NCBI GenBank assembly: GCA_036653215.1
Contig: JAVVUK010000007.1
Location: 1-32,556 of the forward strand
Source: JADFUS01 sp036653215
Lineage (GTDB): Bacteria; Bacteroidota; Bacteroidia; Bacteroidales; Rikenellaceae
Reading direction: 5' to 3'
DNA length: 32,556 bases
Shown: piece by piece, positions 6,613 to 15,666 of the stretch
Layout: each line of letters opens with the position of its first letter
Numbering within the stretch: the stretch's first letter is position 1
Notes under the pieces: model-generated
What the model saw: the letters and a program-made list of their open reading frames with translations, nothing else
Told to the model about the DNA's origin: nothing
Databases searched by the model: none
Translations under genes and position numbers: made by a program

Positions 6613-7032
6613 ATGAGTATACGAAGAATAATATATTTATCTATATGGGCACTTTATTTTATATTAGTAGTGTATTTGTCGTTTGGAGACTTTAATGGTC
6701 CAGAATACAGTGCTTTATTTTCAATACCACATATGGATAAGATAGCACATTTCTTTATGTACGCTATCCTGACAGCATTTGGAGCTGGTTACATATATAT
6801 AGAGGGTAAAGAAATACGATATATGATAATATATGTCATATTTATTATTGCCATTGGAGGATTAATAGAACTCGTGCAGCCTGTTGTTGAGAGAGGAAAG
6901 GATCTATATGATTTTATATCTAACACCGCAGGAGTGGTGTTTGCAGTAGCGATGGTGTATGCTTTGAGGGATTTGATAGACTATATAGACGATAAAACAC
7001 GAAAGAAAGGCGATTTTGACTTTGACGAATAG
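6613..7032 (+). CDS. VanZ-like family integral membrane protein
   Basis: 139 residues with about four hydrophobic segments: IIYLSIWALYFILVVYLSF (6-24), HFFMYAILTAFGAGYIYI, MIIYVIFIIAIGGLIELVQ and FISNTAGVVFAVAMVYAL. The HMDKIAHFFMY segment after the first helix and the later IELVQP...RGKDLYDFISNTAGV block are the VanZ-like signature (Asp-Lys-His and Asp-x-x-x-N-x-x-G). The C-terminus is charged and cytoplasmic in style (DDKTRKKGDFDFDE). VanZ confers low-level teicoplanin resistance in enterococci, but most VanZ-like proteins have no known job, so no resistance role is claimed. It is a single-gene unit with its own promoter and a shared bidirectional terminator. Confidence 0.82.
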   Translation: MSIRRIIYLSIWALYFILVVYLSFGDFNGPEYSALFSIPHMDKIAHFFMYAILTAFGAGYIYIEGKEIRYMIIYVIFIIAIGGLIELVQPVVERGKDLYDFISNTAGVVFAVAMVYALRDLIDYIDDKTRKKGDFDFDE

Positions 7033-7043
7033 TGGGTGTGTAT

Positions 7044-7084
7044 AAAAAAGCCGTCTGAAAATATTGTTTTCAGACGGCTTTTTT
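7044..7084. terminator. Bidirectional terminator between VanZ-like gene and trxA
   Basis: Perfect 18-bp arms (AAAAAAGCCGTCTGAAAA, 7044-7061, and its complement at 7067-7084) around a 5-base loop. Each strand ends in six T, so it serves both converging genes. Confidence 0.93.
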
Positions 7085-7096
7085 ATGCTTGACTTT

Positions 7097-7414
7097 CTAA
7101 AGTAGAGCTGTGATCTTCTCTTTTATAGCTTCTTTTGTTGAAGCACCAACCATCTTGTCTACAAGAGCTCCGTTTTTGATGAATACGATTGTAGGAATGT
7201 TACGCACCTTATATTCTATCGCAACTTCATCATTGGCATCAACGTCACATTTGCCGATAACAACATTTTGACCGCTAAATTCTGTGCTTAGCTCGTCAAT
7301 GAGCGGAGATATACGTCTGCAAGGGCCGCACCATTCAGCCCAAAAATCAATTACTACTGCCTTACCAGATCCGATAAGTTCCTTGTAGTTGGAGTTAGTT
7401 ACTTCAAAAGCCAT
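7097..7414 (-). CDS. trxA: Thioredoxin
   Basis: 105 residues, standard thioredoxin length. The redox site WCGPC spans 28-32 (FWAEWCGPCRR), followed by the conserved KCDVDANDEVAIEYKVRNIPTIVFIKNG with the cis-proline in IPT. It is a cytoplasmic disulfide reductase. It lies 62 bases downstream of dnaE on the same strand but has its own candidate -7 element, so it is probably at least partly transcribed alone. The converging VanZ-like gene shares its terminator. Confidence 0.97.
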   Translation of the reverse strand: MAFEVTNSNYKELIGSGKAVVIDFWAEWCGPCRRISPLIDELSTEFSGQNVVIGKCDVDANDEVAIEYKVRNIPTIVFIKNGALVDKMVGASTKEAIKEKITALL

Positions 7415-7457
7415 ATCTTTATATTTTATATTTATTTTCTATTCTTTTTATGTTTTA

Positions 7458-7465
7458 CAAAAGTA
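7458..7465 (-). promoter_or_regulatory. Candidate -7 element for trxA
   Basis: Minus-strand TACTTTTG fits TAnnTTTG, about 43 bases upstream of the trxA ATG in the gap after dnaE. The surrounding sequence is very AT-rich with no clear TTTG at -33. Confidence 0.4.
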
Positions 7466-7476
7466 AAAAATAAAAT

Positions 7477-10400
7477 TTATATCTTATAATTAAAATTATT
7501 TTTTTCTAAATTATTTATCAACGATTGAGAAATTTCCACCTTATATTTTTTTACTAACATATTTACCGTCACATTGTTGTTATAATCACAAATTGTTAAG
7601 GTGGGCGTTACGTTGCCTTCATTATTAGAGAAAATTTCTTCTAACGTATCTGTAAGCTCCTCGTTAATATCTTCTATTGCTACCTTTATTTCTAAGCTAT
7701 TTATAAAACGTTCTTTTGCCTCTTCGAGCGACAAAATCTCATTTACCGTTGCTCTGTAATCTGTTCCAAAACGTGCTGCTACACGTCCCATAATCATGAT
7801 TTTATTTTGTGGGTGGTAGTAGTTTCTAAATTTATCATAATCGGTGCCGAAAAAAGCAAAGTCATAGCTCCCTTTATATCCTTCAACCGTCATGCGGCAA
7901 TATGGAGCTCCTTTTTTTGTAGTTCCCTCGCTCACCAAAGATACGATGCCAGCGGTGCAGAAATTTTTATCTTTAAAATTATCTATCTGCTGAAGGTCGG
8001 ATGGTTCACAGGTGGTTCGGCTTTTTATTATGAAGTCGTAATTGTCGAGTGGGTGCGACGACACATACATCCCGATAAGTTCTTTTTCTTTCGAGAGGGT
8101 TGCCATTTGGCTCCAAGCCTCCTCAAAAAGAGGTATCTCAGGTTTTGGGATAATCCCATTTCCCTCTTCCATATCGCTAAATAGAGAGTTTGACGATGTT
8201 AGCATATCGCTTTTAAAGTCGATCCCATATTTAATCCAGTTTTCAAAGAAAGAGTTGTTTTGGTGTGGTGCTGTGGCGAAAAATAGACTACGATGAAAAT
8301 CGATCAAGGAGTCAAATGCTCCGGCAAGAATTAGATTTTCGATTGTCTTTTTGGTGACAACACGATTATCGATCCTTTCTATAAAATCAAAAATGTCTTT
8401 ATACTTGCCGTTCTTCTCACGTTCCGCAATGATGGATTCTGCTGCTGCTGCACCAAGACCTTTTATTGCCGATAAGCCAAATCGGATGTCGTTGTTTTTG
8501 TCGACAGAGAAGACCATGAGACTTTCGTTTACATCGGGACAGTTGACAACAGTTCCCATGCGGCTACACTCGTCCATAAAGAAACTGATTTTCGAGATGT
8601 CGGAGAAGTTGCGGCTCATGACGGCAGCCATAAATTCGGAAGGGTAGTGCGCCTTAAGATATGCCGTTTGATATGACACATAGGCATAACAAGTGGCGTG
8701 CGACTTATTAAAGGCGTAAGAGGCAAAAGACTCCCAGTCGCTCCATACCTTTTCACAAGTAGTTTTGTCGTGCCCCCTCTCTGTTGCTCCTTTTATAAAA
8801 ATGTCTTTGAGCTGAGAAAGCATTTCCATTATCTTCTTACCCATAGCTTTACGTAAGGTGTCGGCTTGTCCACCAGTGAAGCCTGCTAACTTTTGTGATA
8901 AAAGCATGACCTGTTCTTGGTATACGCAAATGCCATAAGTGACATCTAAATATTCGTCCATGCCCTCAAGGTCGTATGTTATCTTTTCGAGTCCATGTTT
9001 ACGATTTATGAACGAGGGGATATACTCCATAGGACCTGGACGATAGAGTGCACACATGGCGATTAGGTCTTCAATACATGAAGGACCTAAGTCACGTAGA
9101 TATTTCTTCATGCCGGGTGACTCAAATTGGAATATCCCGGAAGTATCGCCGTTGCTATATAGCTTATATGTTAGAGGGTCGTCAATAGGGATAGCCTCAA
9201 TGTCGATGTCTATATTCTTAGATAGGTGAATGTTGCGTACAGCATCTTTTATAATAGATAGAGTACGCAATCCTAAAAAGTCCATTTTTAGAAGTCCTAT
9301 ATCCTCTACATAGTGTCCGTCATATTGAACAACTTGAAGTTCAGCCCCCTTGTTTGTGGAAATAGGAATATAGTTTTCAAGGTCGTCCTTGCCTATGATT
9401 ATACCACAGGCGTGTACTCCCGTTTGTCTGAGAGAGCCTTCAAGGGTCTCTGCATATTTTAGAGTATTGCGGATAAGCGGATTTTCAGAGTTGCGTTCTT
9501 TGTTAAGCTCCGGAACTTCGGCAAATGCTTTTTCAAGCGATATGTTAGGCTTTTCAGGGACTAATTTAGAAAGGCGATCACTCTCTTGTAATGGCAATTG
9601 CTGAACACGTGCCACATCACGGATAGAGTTTTTAGCACCCATACGCCCAAAGGTTATGATGTGTGCAACTCTCTTATATCCATATTTGCCAACCACATAT
9701 TTCATTACTTTCTCACGTCCATCCTCATCGAAGTCTATGTCTATATCGGGCATAGATATACGATCAGGATTTAGGAAACGTTCAAAGAGAAGTCCATATT
9801 TTATAGGGTCTATATTTGTTATCGTTAGGCAATATGCAACAACAGAACCGGCTGCTGATCCACGTCCTGGACCAACGGCAACATCAATCTCACGTGCTGC
9901 CCTTATAAAATCCCATACTATAAGGAAATATCCGGGAAAGCCCATTTTCTCTATCGTGCCAAGCTCATAACGAAGCCTCTTTTCAATATTTTCATCTAAT
10001 GGTGAGCCGTACCTCTTTGCTGCACCAATAAGAGTTATATGTTCAAGGTATAGGTTCTGACAAGCTATGGGAAATCTGTTTTTAGCATCAAAAGCCTTAT
10101 TCCAATTGCTGCCATCAACAAGAGAGGTCAAATCCTCAAGTGTGACGCATGATTTTATAGATATGCTTATTTCGACAAGGTCTTTTGTTAGGGCTTCACG
10201 CTTTGTTTCGTCTTTAACGCCTTTAACTGCATTTTCAAGACTTGAAGTATAACTTATCTTTAACTTGTCTATATCGAGCTTGAAATCTTTAGGAAGTGGG
10301 AAGTTAGGCATGAAAGGCTTGTTGTTGAGCTCATAGACCTCAACTTTTTGAGCGATCTCATTTGTGTTGTCAAGCAGGTATGGCTTGTCGGGGAACAGCT

Positions 10401-11181
10401 GTGCCATCTCCTGATAAGACTTAAGATATTCCTGTCCCGAATAACGCATCCTTTCTGTGTTGTCAAGGTTTTTCCCTGTGTTAAGACAGATAAGGTGGTC
10501 ATGAGCAAAGGCATCTTCTGCATTTATAAAGTGTATGTCGTTTGTGGCTATGCTTTTTATGCCGTATTTTTCGGATATGGCGAGTAAGGCTTTGTTAGAC
10601 GTGCTTTGCTTCTCAGCTAATGTCTGGTCAGCCTCTGGGATGGTTGTTATATGTAGCTGTAACTCAAGATAATAGTCTTCTCCAAATAGACTTTTGTACC
10701 ATAGAGCTGCCTCTTCGGCTTTTTTTATGTCGCCGTTTAATATGTTTTGCTGCACCTCACCACCCAAACAAGCAGAACAGCATATTATTCCTTCGTGATA
10801 TTTTTCGAGTAGCTCTTTGTCAATACGAGGTCTGTAATATTCGCCTTCAGTCCAACTATAAGAGACCATCTTTGTGAGGTTCTTATAACCAACAAGGTTT
10901 TTAGCAAGGAGGATAAGGTGATATCCACTGCGGTCTATCTTATCGCTTTTGTCGTGTCTTGTGCGTCTTGCCACATAAGCCTCACAACCCAAGATAGGTT
11001 TTATCCCTGCTTTGAGAGCGGCTTTGTGGAAGTGCTTTACCCCAAACATATTGCCGTGGTCTGTGATGGCAAGAGAGTCCATACCAAGCTCTTTAGCACG
11101 AGAAAGCAGCTTCTCAACATTTGAAGCTCCATCAAGAATTGAATATTGGGTGTGGACGTGAAGGTGGGTAAAGTTTGCCAT
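7477..11181 (-). CDS. dnaE: DNA polymerase III alpha subunit
   Basis: 1234 residues, somewhat longer than E. coli DnaE (1160). It is the replicative polymerase catalytic subunit. The N-terminal PHP domain starts FTHLHVHTQYSILDGAS (4-20). The palm has GPGRGSAAGSVVAY (437-450) and MPDIDIDFDEDGRE (477-490), where Asp479 and Asp481 match the catalytic pair. Later come the SGIFQFESPGMKKYL block, CALYRPGPMEYIPSFINRK, FNKSHATCYAYVSYQTAYLK, tandem helix-hairpin-helix and an OB-fold region near the C-terminus. Between the PHP domain and the palm, residues about 300-378 look like an insertion relative to the enzymes I recall. The start follows the prenyltransferase stop by 2 bases, so dnaE is probably co-transcribed with it. 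Confidence 0.97.
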   Translation of the reverse strand: MANFTHLHVHTQYSILDGASNVEKLLSRAKELGMDSLAITDHGNMFGVKHFHKAALKAGIKPILGCEAYVARRTRHDKSDKIDRSGYHLILLAKNLVGYKNLTKMVSYSWTEGEYYRPRIDKELLEKYHEGIICCSACLGGEVQQNILNGDIKKAEEAALWYKSLFGEDYYLELQLHITTIPEADQTLAEKQSTSNKALLAISEKYGIKSIATNDIHFINAEDAFAHDHLICLNTGKNLDNTERMRYSGQEYLKSYQEMAQLFPDKPYLLDNTNEIAQKVEVYELNNKPFMPNFPLPKDFKLDIDKLKISYTSSLENAVKGVKDETKREALTKDLVEISISIKSCVTLEDLTSLVDGSNWNKAFDAKNRFPIACQNLYLEHITLIGAAKRYGSPLDENIEKRLRYELGTIEKMGFPGYFLIVWDFIRAAREIDVAVGPGRGSAAGSVVAYCLTITNIDPIKYGLLFERFLNPDRISMPDIDIDFDEDGREKVMKYVVGKYGYKRVAHIITFGRMGAKNSIRDVARVQQLPLQESDRLSKLVPEKPNISLEKAFAEVPELNKERNSENPLIRNTLKYAETLEGSLRQTGVHACGIIIGKDDLENYIPISTNKGAELQVVQYDGHYVEDIGLLKMDFLGLRTLSIIKDAVRNIHLSKNIDIDIEAIPIDDPLTYKLYSNGDTSGIFQFESPGMKKYLRDLGPSCIEDLIAMCALYRPGPMEYIPSFINRKHGLEKITYDLEGMDEYLDVTYGICVYQEQVMLLSQKLAGFTGGQADTLRKAMGKKIMEMLSQLKDIFIKGATERGHDKTTCEKVWSDWESFASYAFNKSHATCYAYVSYQTAYLKAHYPSEFMAAVMSRNFSDISKISFFMDECSRMGTVVNCPDVNESLMVFSVDKNNDIRFGLSAIKGLGAAAAESIIAEREKNGKYKDIFDFIERIDNRVVTKKTIENLILAGAFDSLIDFHRSLFFATAPHQNNSFFENWIKYGIDFKSDMLTSSNSLFSDMEEGNGIIPKPEIPLFEEAWSQMATLSKEKELIGMYVSSHPLDNYDFIIKSRTTCEPSDLQQIDNFKDKNFCTAGIVSLVSEGTTKKGAPYCRMTVEGYKGSYDFAFFGTDYDKFRNYYHPQNKIMIMGRVAARFGTDYRATVNEILSLEEAKERFINSLEIKVAIEDINEELTDTLEEIFSNNEGNVTPTLTICDYNNNVTVNMLVKKYKVEISQSLINNLEKNNFNYKI

Positions 11182-11183
11182 GT

Positions 11184-12113
11184 CTAAATAAATGAAAAGT
11201 TCGTAAAGGCGGCAAATATGACAGATCCTATTCCATTAAGAACGGCAAAGGCGAGATTTACACGAGATATATCGTCGGCACTAACAACGGTGTGTTCGTA
11301 TACTAAAATAAATGAAAATAAAATTGCTCCGATCCAATAGTATATGTTAAGGTAGAAATAGATACCCAGAAATATAAGTAGCGATATTGTGACTATGTGT
11401 AAAAGGAAGCTCATTATTATAGCTCTCTTGCGTCCTAAAAGCACAGGAATGGAAAATAGGTTGTGGTCACGGTCAAAATCTTCATCTTGAAGAGAATATA
11501 GAATATCAAAGCCTGAGACCCACGTAATAACGATAATGGCTATTATCCCAACAAAGGTAGGATTGAATGCCGCTGTGTTTCCAGCTACGGCTATATATGC
11601 CCCAATCGGAGCAATAGAGAGAGCAAGTCCTAAAAAAGTATGACACAACCACGTGAAGCGTTTTGTTAAGCTATATCCAAATATTATTATCAACGCTATT
11701 GGCGAAAGGACAAAAGACATCGTGTTTAAAGATGCGGCAGTTATAAAAAATAAAATTACGTTTATTATGATAAACCGTCGTGCGCTTTTTTTAGATATTA
11801 CCCCTGACGGGATCTCACGTTCTGCTGTTCTTGGATTTTCTTTGTCTATGTTACGATCTATATATCTGTTAAAACTCATTGCTGCGTTGCGAGCAGAGAT
11901 TAAACATAATATCATTATTATCAGTTTTGTCGATAAAAATAAAAAAGTCACAGGTTCTGTCATCGTTCTTATCCCATAAAAAAACCCAATCATGGCAAAA
12001 GGCATCGCAAAGATCGTGTGGCTAAACTTTACCAAAGATAAGTAGTTGACTATCTTTTGCATAAATGGTGAATTTTCTACAAACGTATCTAAAACTGTGT
12101 TAATTTTAATCAT
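11184..12113 (-). CDS. ubiA: UbiA-family prenyltransferase, probably for menaquinone
   Basis: 309 residues with about eight hydrophobic helices. UbiA-family enzymes attach a polyprenyl chain to an aromatic ring in the membrane. The first Asp-rich motif is NAAMSFNRYIDRNIDKENPRT (NxxxDxxxD with the following R-E-IPSG), and the second is SLQDEDFDRDHNLFSIP. The LQDEDFDRDxNLFSIP form fits UbiA-like enzymes of menaquinone or futalosine pathways (MqnP-like) as well as 4-hydroxybenzoate transferases; anaerobic Bacteroidetes use menaquinone, so that substrate is favoured. It lies divergently from nqrA, whose complex reduces quinone. An alternative start at Met18 (MQKIVNYLSLVKF) would drop a short polar leader. 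The gene precedes dnaE by 2 bases. Confidence 0.88.
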   Translation of the reverse strand: MIKINTVLDTFVENSPFMQKIVNYLSLVKFSHTIFAMPFAMIGFFYGIRTMTEPVTFLFLSTKLIIMILCLISARNAAMSFNRYIDRNIDKENPRTAEREIPSGVISKKSARRFIIINVILFFITAASLNTMSFVLSPIALIIIFGYSLTKRFTWLCHTFLGLALSIAPIGAYIAVAGNTAAFNPTFVGIIAIIVITWVSGFDILYSLQDEDFDRDHNLFSIPVLLGRKRAIIMSFLLHIVTISLLIFLGIYFYLNIYYWIGAILFSFILVYEHTVVSADDISRVNLAFAVLNGIGSVIFAAFTNFSFI

Positions 12114-12134
12114 AATTCTGCTTATTTTGAACTA

Positions 12135-12165
12135 CAAAAGTAGTAAAAAAAGGAGAGTATACAAA
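12135..12165 (-). promoter_or_regulatory. Promoter for prenyltransferase-dnaE
   Basis: On the minus strand TTTG (12162-12165), 19 bases, TACTTTTG (12135-12142): exact match to the Bacteroidetes -33/-7 consensus. The -7 element ends 21 bases before the prenyltransferase ATG. It lies back to back with the nqr promoter. Confidence 0.7.
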
Positions 12166-12179
12166 AATAAAAAAATCTA

Positions 12180-12211
12180 CTTGCGTTGTTGGTAAATTAT
12201 ATATAATTTTG
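12180..12211 (+). promoter_or_regulatory. Promoter for the nqrABCDEF operon
   Basis: CTTG (12180-12183), 20 bases, TAATTTTG (12204-12211), then nqrA ATG at 12236. The -7 element is exact and the -33 element has one change. Transcription would begin near 12217. An earlier ATG at 12229 is out of frame and closes after four codons, so it is not a start. Confidence 0.65.
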
Positions 12212-12235
12212 TGGCTTTAAATAACTATATGTCCT

Positions 12236-13594
12236 ATGTCTAAGATTATCCAATTAAAGAAATGCCTTGATATCCGTCTTGTGGGAGAAGCCGATAAAAC
12301 AATCGCTTCTCAACCAAAGGCAGATAGATATGCCATTAAGCCTACCGACTTCATTGGGGTTACTCCTAAGATGCTCGTTAAGGAGGGAGATAAGGTGAAA
12401 GCAGGAAGTCCACTGTTTTTCGATAAGTATCATCCTACACTTCTCTTTACATCTCCTGTAACAGGAGTTGTTGAGGCTGTTGTAAGAGGTGAAAAACGTA
12501 AGATTTTAGAGGTCGTTATTAATCCATCGTCACAACAAGAGTTTGAGGCTTTTGCTGTTGATGGAGAGATGGCTGCCGCTAAGATAAAAGAGCTTATGCT
12601 CACTGCTGGTCTTTGGCCTTTTATTATACAACGCCCTTATGGCATAATCGCTTCGGAAAATGACACTCCACGTGATATTTTTGTGTCTCTTTTCGATACA
12701 GCTCCTCTTGCTCCCGATATGGAGCTTATCATTAACTCACAACGTGCCGATTTTGAAAAAGGAATTAATGTCCTTTCAAAATTAACAAGTGGAAATGTCT
12801 ATTTGGGTGCTAATCAGACAAACTCTGAAACAACACTATCTGTTGCTAAAGGTAATGTCGTGGCACAACAATTTAGAGGTTCTCATCCAACAGGTTGTGT
12901 AGGTGTTCAGATTAACCATATCGCTCCTATTAACAAAGGAGAGATCATATGGACAGTCGATGCGCAAGCGGTTGCTATTATAGGTCGTTTCTTTGCCACA
13001 GGTAAGGTAGACATGACAAAAATAATTGCTCTTGCAGGTTCTGAGGTTGTAAAACCACAATATTGCAAGACTGTATATGGTGCTACCATAGAAAGCATAG
13101 TAGGTGCTAACATAAAACCACAAGCTCCAGGAGATAACGTCCGTATAATAAATGGTAATGTGCTTACTGGTACTACAACATCAAAAAGCGGTTATCTTTC
13201 TTTCTATAACAATATAATAAGTATAATTCCAGAAGGAGATAAGAGTGTTTTTGTAGGATGGATAGCTCCACGATGCGACAAATTCTCGGTTTCTCATATG
13301 CTATTCTCTTGGCTAACTCCAAATAAAAAATATCGTCTTGACACCAATACAAACGGTGGTAAGCGTGCTTTTGTTATGACGGGTGAATATGAGAAAGTTG
13401 TGCCTATGGACATATATCCCGTATATTTATTAAAAGCTATTTTGGCAAACGATATCGATAAGATGGAGAATTTAGGCATCTATGAGGTCATAGAAGAAGA
13501 TTTTGCCCTTTGCGACTTTGTCTGCACATCCAAGATAGATGTACAGCAGATTATACGTGATGGTATTAACTCGATGATTAAAGAACTTAACTAA
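12236..13594 (+). CDS. nqrA: Na+-translocating NADH:quinone reductase subunit A
   Basis: 452 residues, usual NqrA length. It is the peripheral cytoplasmic subunit of the Na+-NQR complex, without a bound redox cofactor. The N-terminus (IIQLKKCLDIRLVGEADK) and biotinyl-lipoyl-like segment (MLVKEGDKVKAGSPLFFDKYHPT, TSPVTGVVEAVVRGEKRKILEVVI) are typical, as are RPYGIIASENDTPRDIFVSLFDTAPLAPD and FRGSHPTGCVGVQINHIAPINKGEIIW. It starts the six-gene operon, followed by nqrB after 50 bases. The first ATG in frame is used. Confidence 0.97.
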   Translation: MSKIIQLKKCLDIRLVGEADKTIASQPKADRYAIKPTDFIGVTPKMLVKEGDKVKAGSPLFFDKYHPTLLFTSPVTGVVEAVVRGEKRKILEVVINPSSQQEFEAFAVDGEMAAAKIKELMLTAGLWPFIIQRPYGIIASENDTPRDIFVSLFDTAPLAPDMELIINSQRADFEKGINVLSKLTSGNVYLGANQTNSETTLSVAKGNVVAQQFRGSHPTGCVGVQINHIAPINKGEIIWTVDAQAVAIIGRFFATGKVDMTKIIALAGSEVVKPQYCKTVYGATIESIVGANIKPQAPGDNVRIINGNVLTGTTTSKSGYLSFYNNIISIIPEGDKSVFVGWIAPRCDKFSVSHMLFSWLTPNKKYRLDTNTNGGKRAFVMTGEYEKVVPMDIYPVYLLKAILANDIDKMENLGIYEVIEEDFALCDFVCTSKIDVQQIIRDGINSMIKELN

Positions 13595-13644
13595 GTAACC
13601 AAATAATTGACAGATATATTGTCATTGTACTTAATTCAAATAAT

Positions 13645-14841
13645 ATGAAGTTTTTAAGAGATTATTTAGATACAATAAAGCCCAATTTTGAGAAAGGAGG
13701 GAAATATGAAAAGCTACATTCTACATTCGATGCTTTTGAAAGTTTCCTTTTTGTTCCCAAACATACCACTGTAAAGGGGGCTCATATACGTGATGTGCGT
13801 GATCTTAAACGTACCATGTTTATGGTGGTTATCGCTCTTATCCCTGCGATGCTTATGGGGATGTTCAACGTGGGTTACCAACATTATAATATGTTAGGTG
13901 AGGATGCTGCTATCCTTCAGATGTTTTGGTTCGGTTTCCTAAAGGTACTCCCAATAATAATAGTATCTTATGTAGTTGGTCTTGGCATAGAGTTTATGTT
14001 TGCTCAACTTAGAGGACACGAAGTAAACGAGGGTTTCCTTGTTACAGGGCTTCTTATCCCTCTTGTTGTTGCTGCTGACACTCCTCTATGGATGGTTGCT
14101 CTTGCAACTGCCTTCACTGTCATTATTGCAAAAGAGGTGTTTGGCGGTACAGGAATGAACGTCTTTAACCCTGCACTTGTTGCTCGTGCGTTTTTGTTCT
14201 TTGCATACACACCTTTCATCTCTGGAGACAGAGTGTGGGTTGCAGGCATGAGTAATGCTGACAAAATTGTAGATGGCTTTTCTGGTGCTACACCACTTAC
14301 CCAAGCTGTTGAGGCAGGGTCAAATCATATAACAACCTTAGAAGGCTTGTTAAGTTCTTTCACTACCACTCCTACCGATTGGCTAATAGGTACAATGCCT
14401 GGAAGTATCGGTGAGACATCATTCATTGCCATAATGTTAGGTGCTGCGATCCTTATCTTCACAGGTGTTGCTTCATGGAAGACTATGATCTCTGTCTTTG
14501 CTGGTGGTGCTATAATGGGGCTTATCTTTAACATCTTTGGTGCTGGAGATCCATATATGGAACTTCCATTCTACTATCACCTTCTTCTTGGTGGTTTTGC
14601 TTTTGGTGCAGTCTTTATGGCTACCGATCCTGTCACAGGTTCACAAACAAGTAAAGGCAAATGGATCTATGGTCTTCTTATAGGTATGTTGGCAGTCATG
14701 ATAAGAGTGCTTAACCCTGCATACCCTGAAGGTATGATGATGTCAATCCTCTTTATGAATGCTATGATACCACTTATCGACTACTATATAGTTGATGGAA
14801 ATATTAAAAAGAGAAAGAAACGTACATTAGCTAAAAATTAG
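13645..14841 (+). CDS. nqrB: Na+-translocating NADH:quinone reductase subunit B
   Basis: 398 residues, integral membrane subunit with about ten helices, part of the sodium and quinone pathway. The flavinylation motif is DGFSGATPLT with Thr216 as the predicted covalent FMN attachment site (added by ApbE in known systems). NPALVARAFLFFAYT and the MATDPVTGSQTSKGKWIYG block are NqrB/RnfD signatures. The N-terminal HTTVKGAHIRDVRDLKRTM stretch precedes the first membrane helix. It is separated from nqrC by 6 bases. Confidence 0.97.
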   Translation: MKFLRDYLDTIKPNFEKGGKYEKLHSTFDAFESFLFVPKHTTVKGAHIRDVRDLKRTMFMVVIALIPAMLMGMFNVGYQHYNMLGEDAAILQMFWFGFLKVLPIIIVSYVVGLGIEFMFAQLRGHEVNEGFLVTGLLIPLVVAADTPLWMVALATAFTVIIAKEVFGGTGMNVFNPALVARAFLFFAYTPFISGDRVWVAGMSNADKIVDGFSGATPLTQAVEAGSNHITTLEGLLSSFTTTPTDWLIGTMPGSIGETSFIAIMLGAAILIFTGVASWKTMISVFAGGAIMGLIFNIFGAGDPYMELPFYYHLLLGGFAFGAVFMATDPVTGSQTSKGKWIYGLLIGMLAVMIRVLNPAYPEGMMMSILFMNAMIPLIDYYIVDGNIKKRKKRTLAKN

Positions 14842-14847
14842 TAGACG

Positions 14848-15666
14848 ATGAATAAACAATCAAATACATATATCATCACCTATTCTGCCATATTGGTGGT
14901 TTTGGTGGCTGCTGTCCTCTCTTTCGCTGCTATTAAGTTGCGTCCTATACAACAAAATAACGTTGAAATAGCAAAGAAGGGTGATATCTTACGCTCGGTA
15001 GGGCTTTTAGAGATTAAAGACGGTGAGAATAAACAAGATGCAATTGTTGCTGCATATGAAAAGTATATCCCTGAAACATTCCTTGTAAACATAAAAGGTG
15101 AAAAAGTGGATGGAGATCCTTTCAAGGTGTTTATAAACTTAGGTAAAGAATATTTTAAAGGCAAGCCAACTGCTGAAAGTGAACTTCCAGTTTTTGTGAG
15201 TGTCGACAATTCAGGAGTTAAAAAATATATATTCCCTGTTCAAGGTACTGGTCTTTGGGGTCCAATTTGGGGATATGTCGCTTTAGCCGATGATTTCAAT
15301 ACAATAACAGGTGTTGTCTTCGACCACGCTTCGGAAACTCCTGGTTTGGGAGCTGAAATTGCGCAAACCCCATTCCAAAGCCAATTTATAGGTAAAACTC
15401 TTTTTGAGGGAGACGAATATATAGGTGTCTTAATCCTTAAAGGTGTTGGTGCTTCAAAAGGCGACTCTCATGCTGTTGATGCTGTGTCGGGAGGTACAAT
15501 CACTTCACGTGCTGTTGGAGATATGCTTTTAGACTGTCTTGGCGGTTATAGAGCTTATATCGAAAGTCAACGTCAAGCGGATAATATCCAAATTGACACT
15601 ATGCAAGTAGATAGTCTCACAACAGATAGTAATAACCAAATAATTATCACAGACAATGAGCAATAA
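14848..15666 (+). CDS. nqrC: Na+-translocating NADH:quinone reductase subunit C
   Basis: 272 residues. It has one N-terminal membrane helix (about 9-30) and a periplasmic FMN-binding domain. The flavinylation loop is DAVSGGTITS (211-220), so Thr217 is the predicted FMN site. The residue before it is Gly, where Vibrio-type NqrC has Ala. GLWGPIWGYVAL, HASETPGLGAEI and LKGVGASKGDSHAVDAVSGG are conserved. The C-terminus carries an extra polar tail (about 240-272). The last 11 bases overlap the upstream-most nqrD start. Confidence 0.96.
   Translation: MNKQSNTYIITYSAILVVLVAAVLSFAAIKLRPIQQNNVEIAKKGDILRSVGLLEIKDGENKQDAIVAAYEKYIPETFLVNIKGEKVDGDPFKVFINLGKEYFKGKPTAESELPVFVSVDNSGVKKYIFPVQGTGLWGPIWGYVALADDFNTITGVVFDHASETPGLGAEIAQTPFQSQFIGKTLFEGDEYIGVLILKGVGASKGDSHAVDAVSGGTITSRAVGDMLLDCLGGYRAYIESQRQADNIQIDTMQVDSLTTDSNNQIIITDNEQ

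Noticed and set aside
6613..7032. Glycopeptide resistance gene
   Set aside because: VanZ-like proteins are widespread with no resistance role; no other van genes are near.
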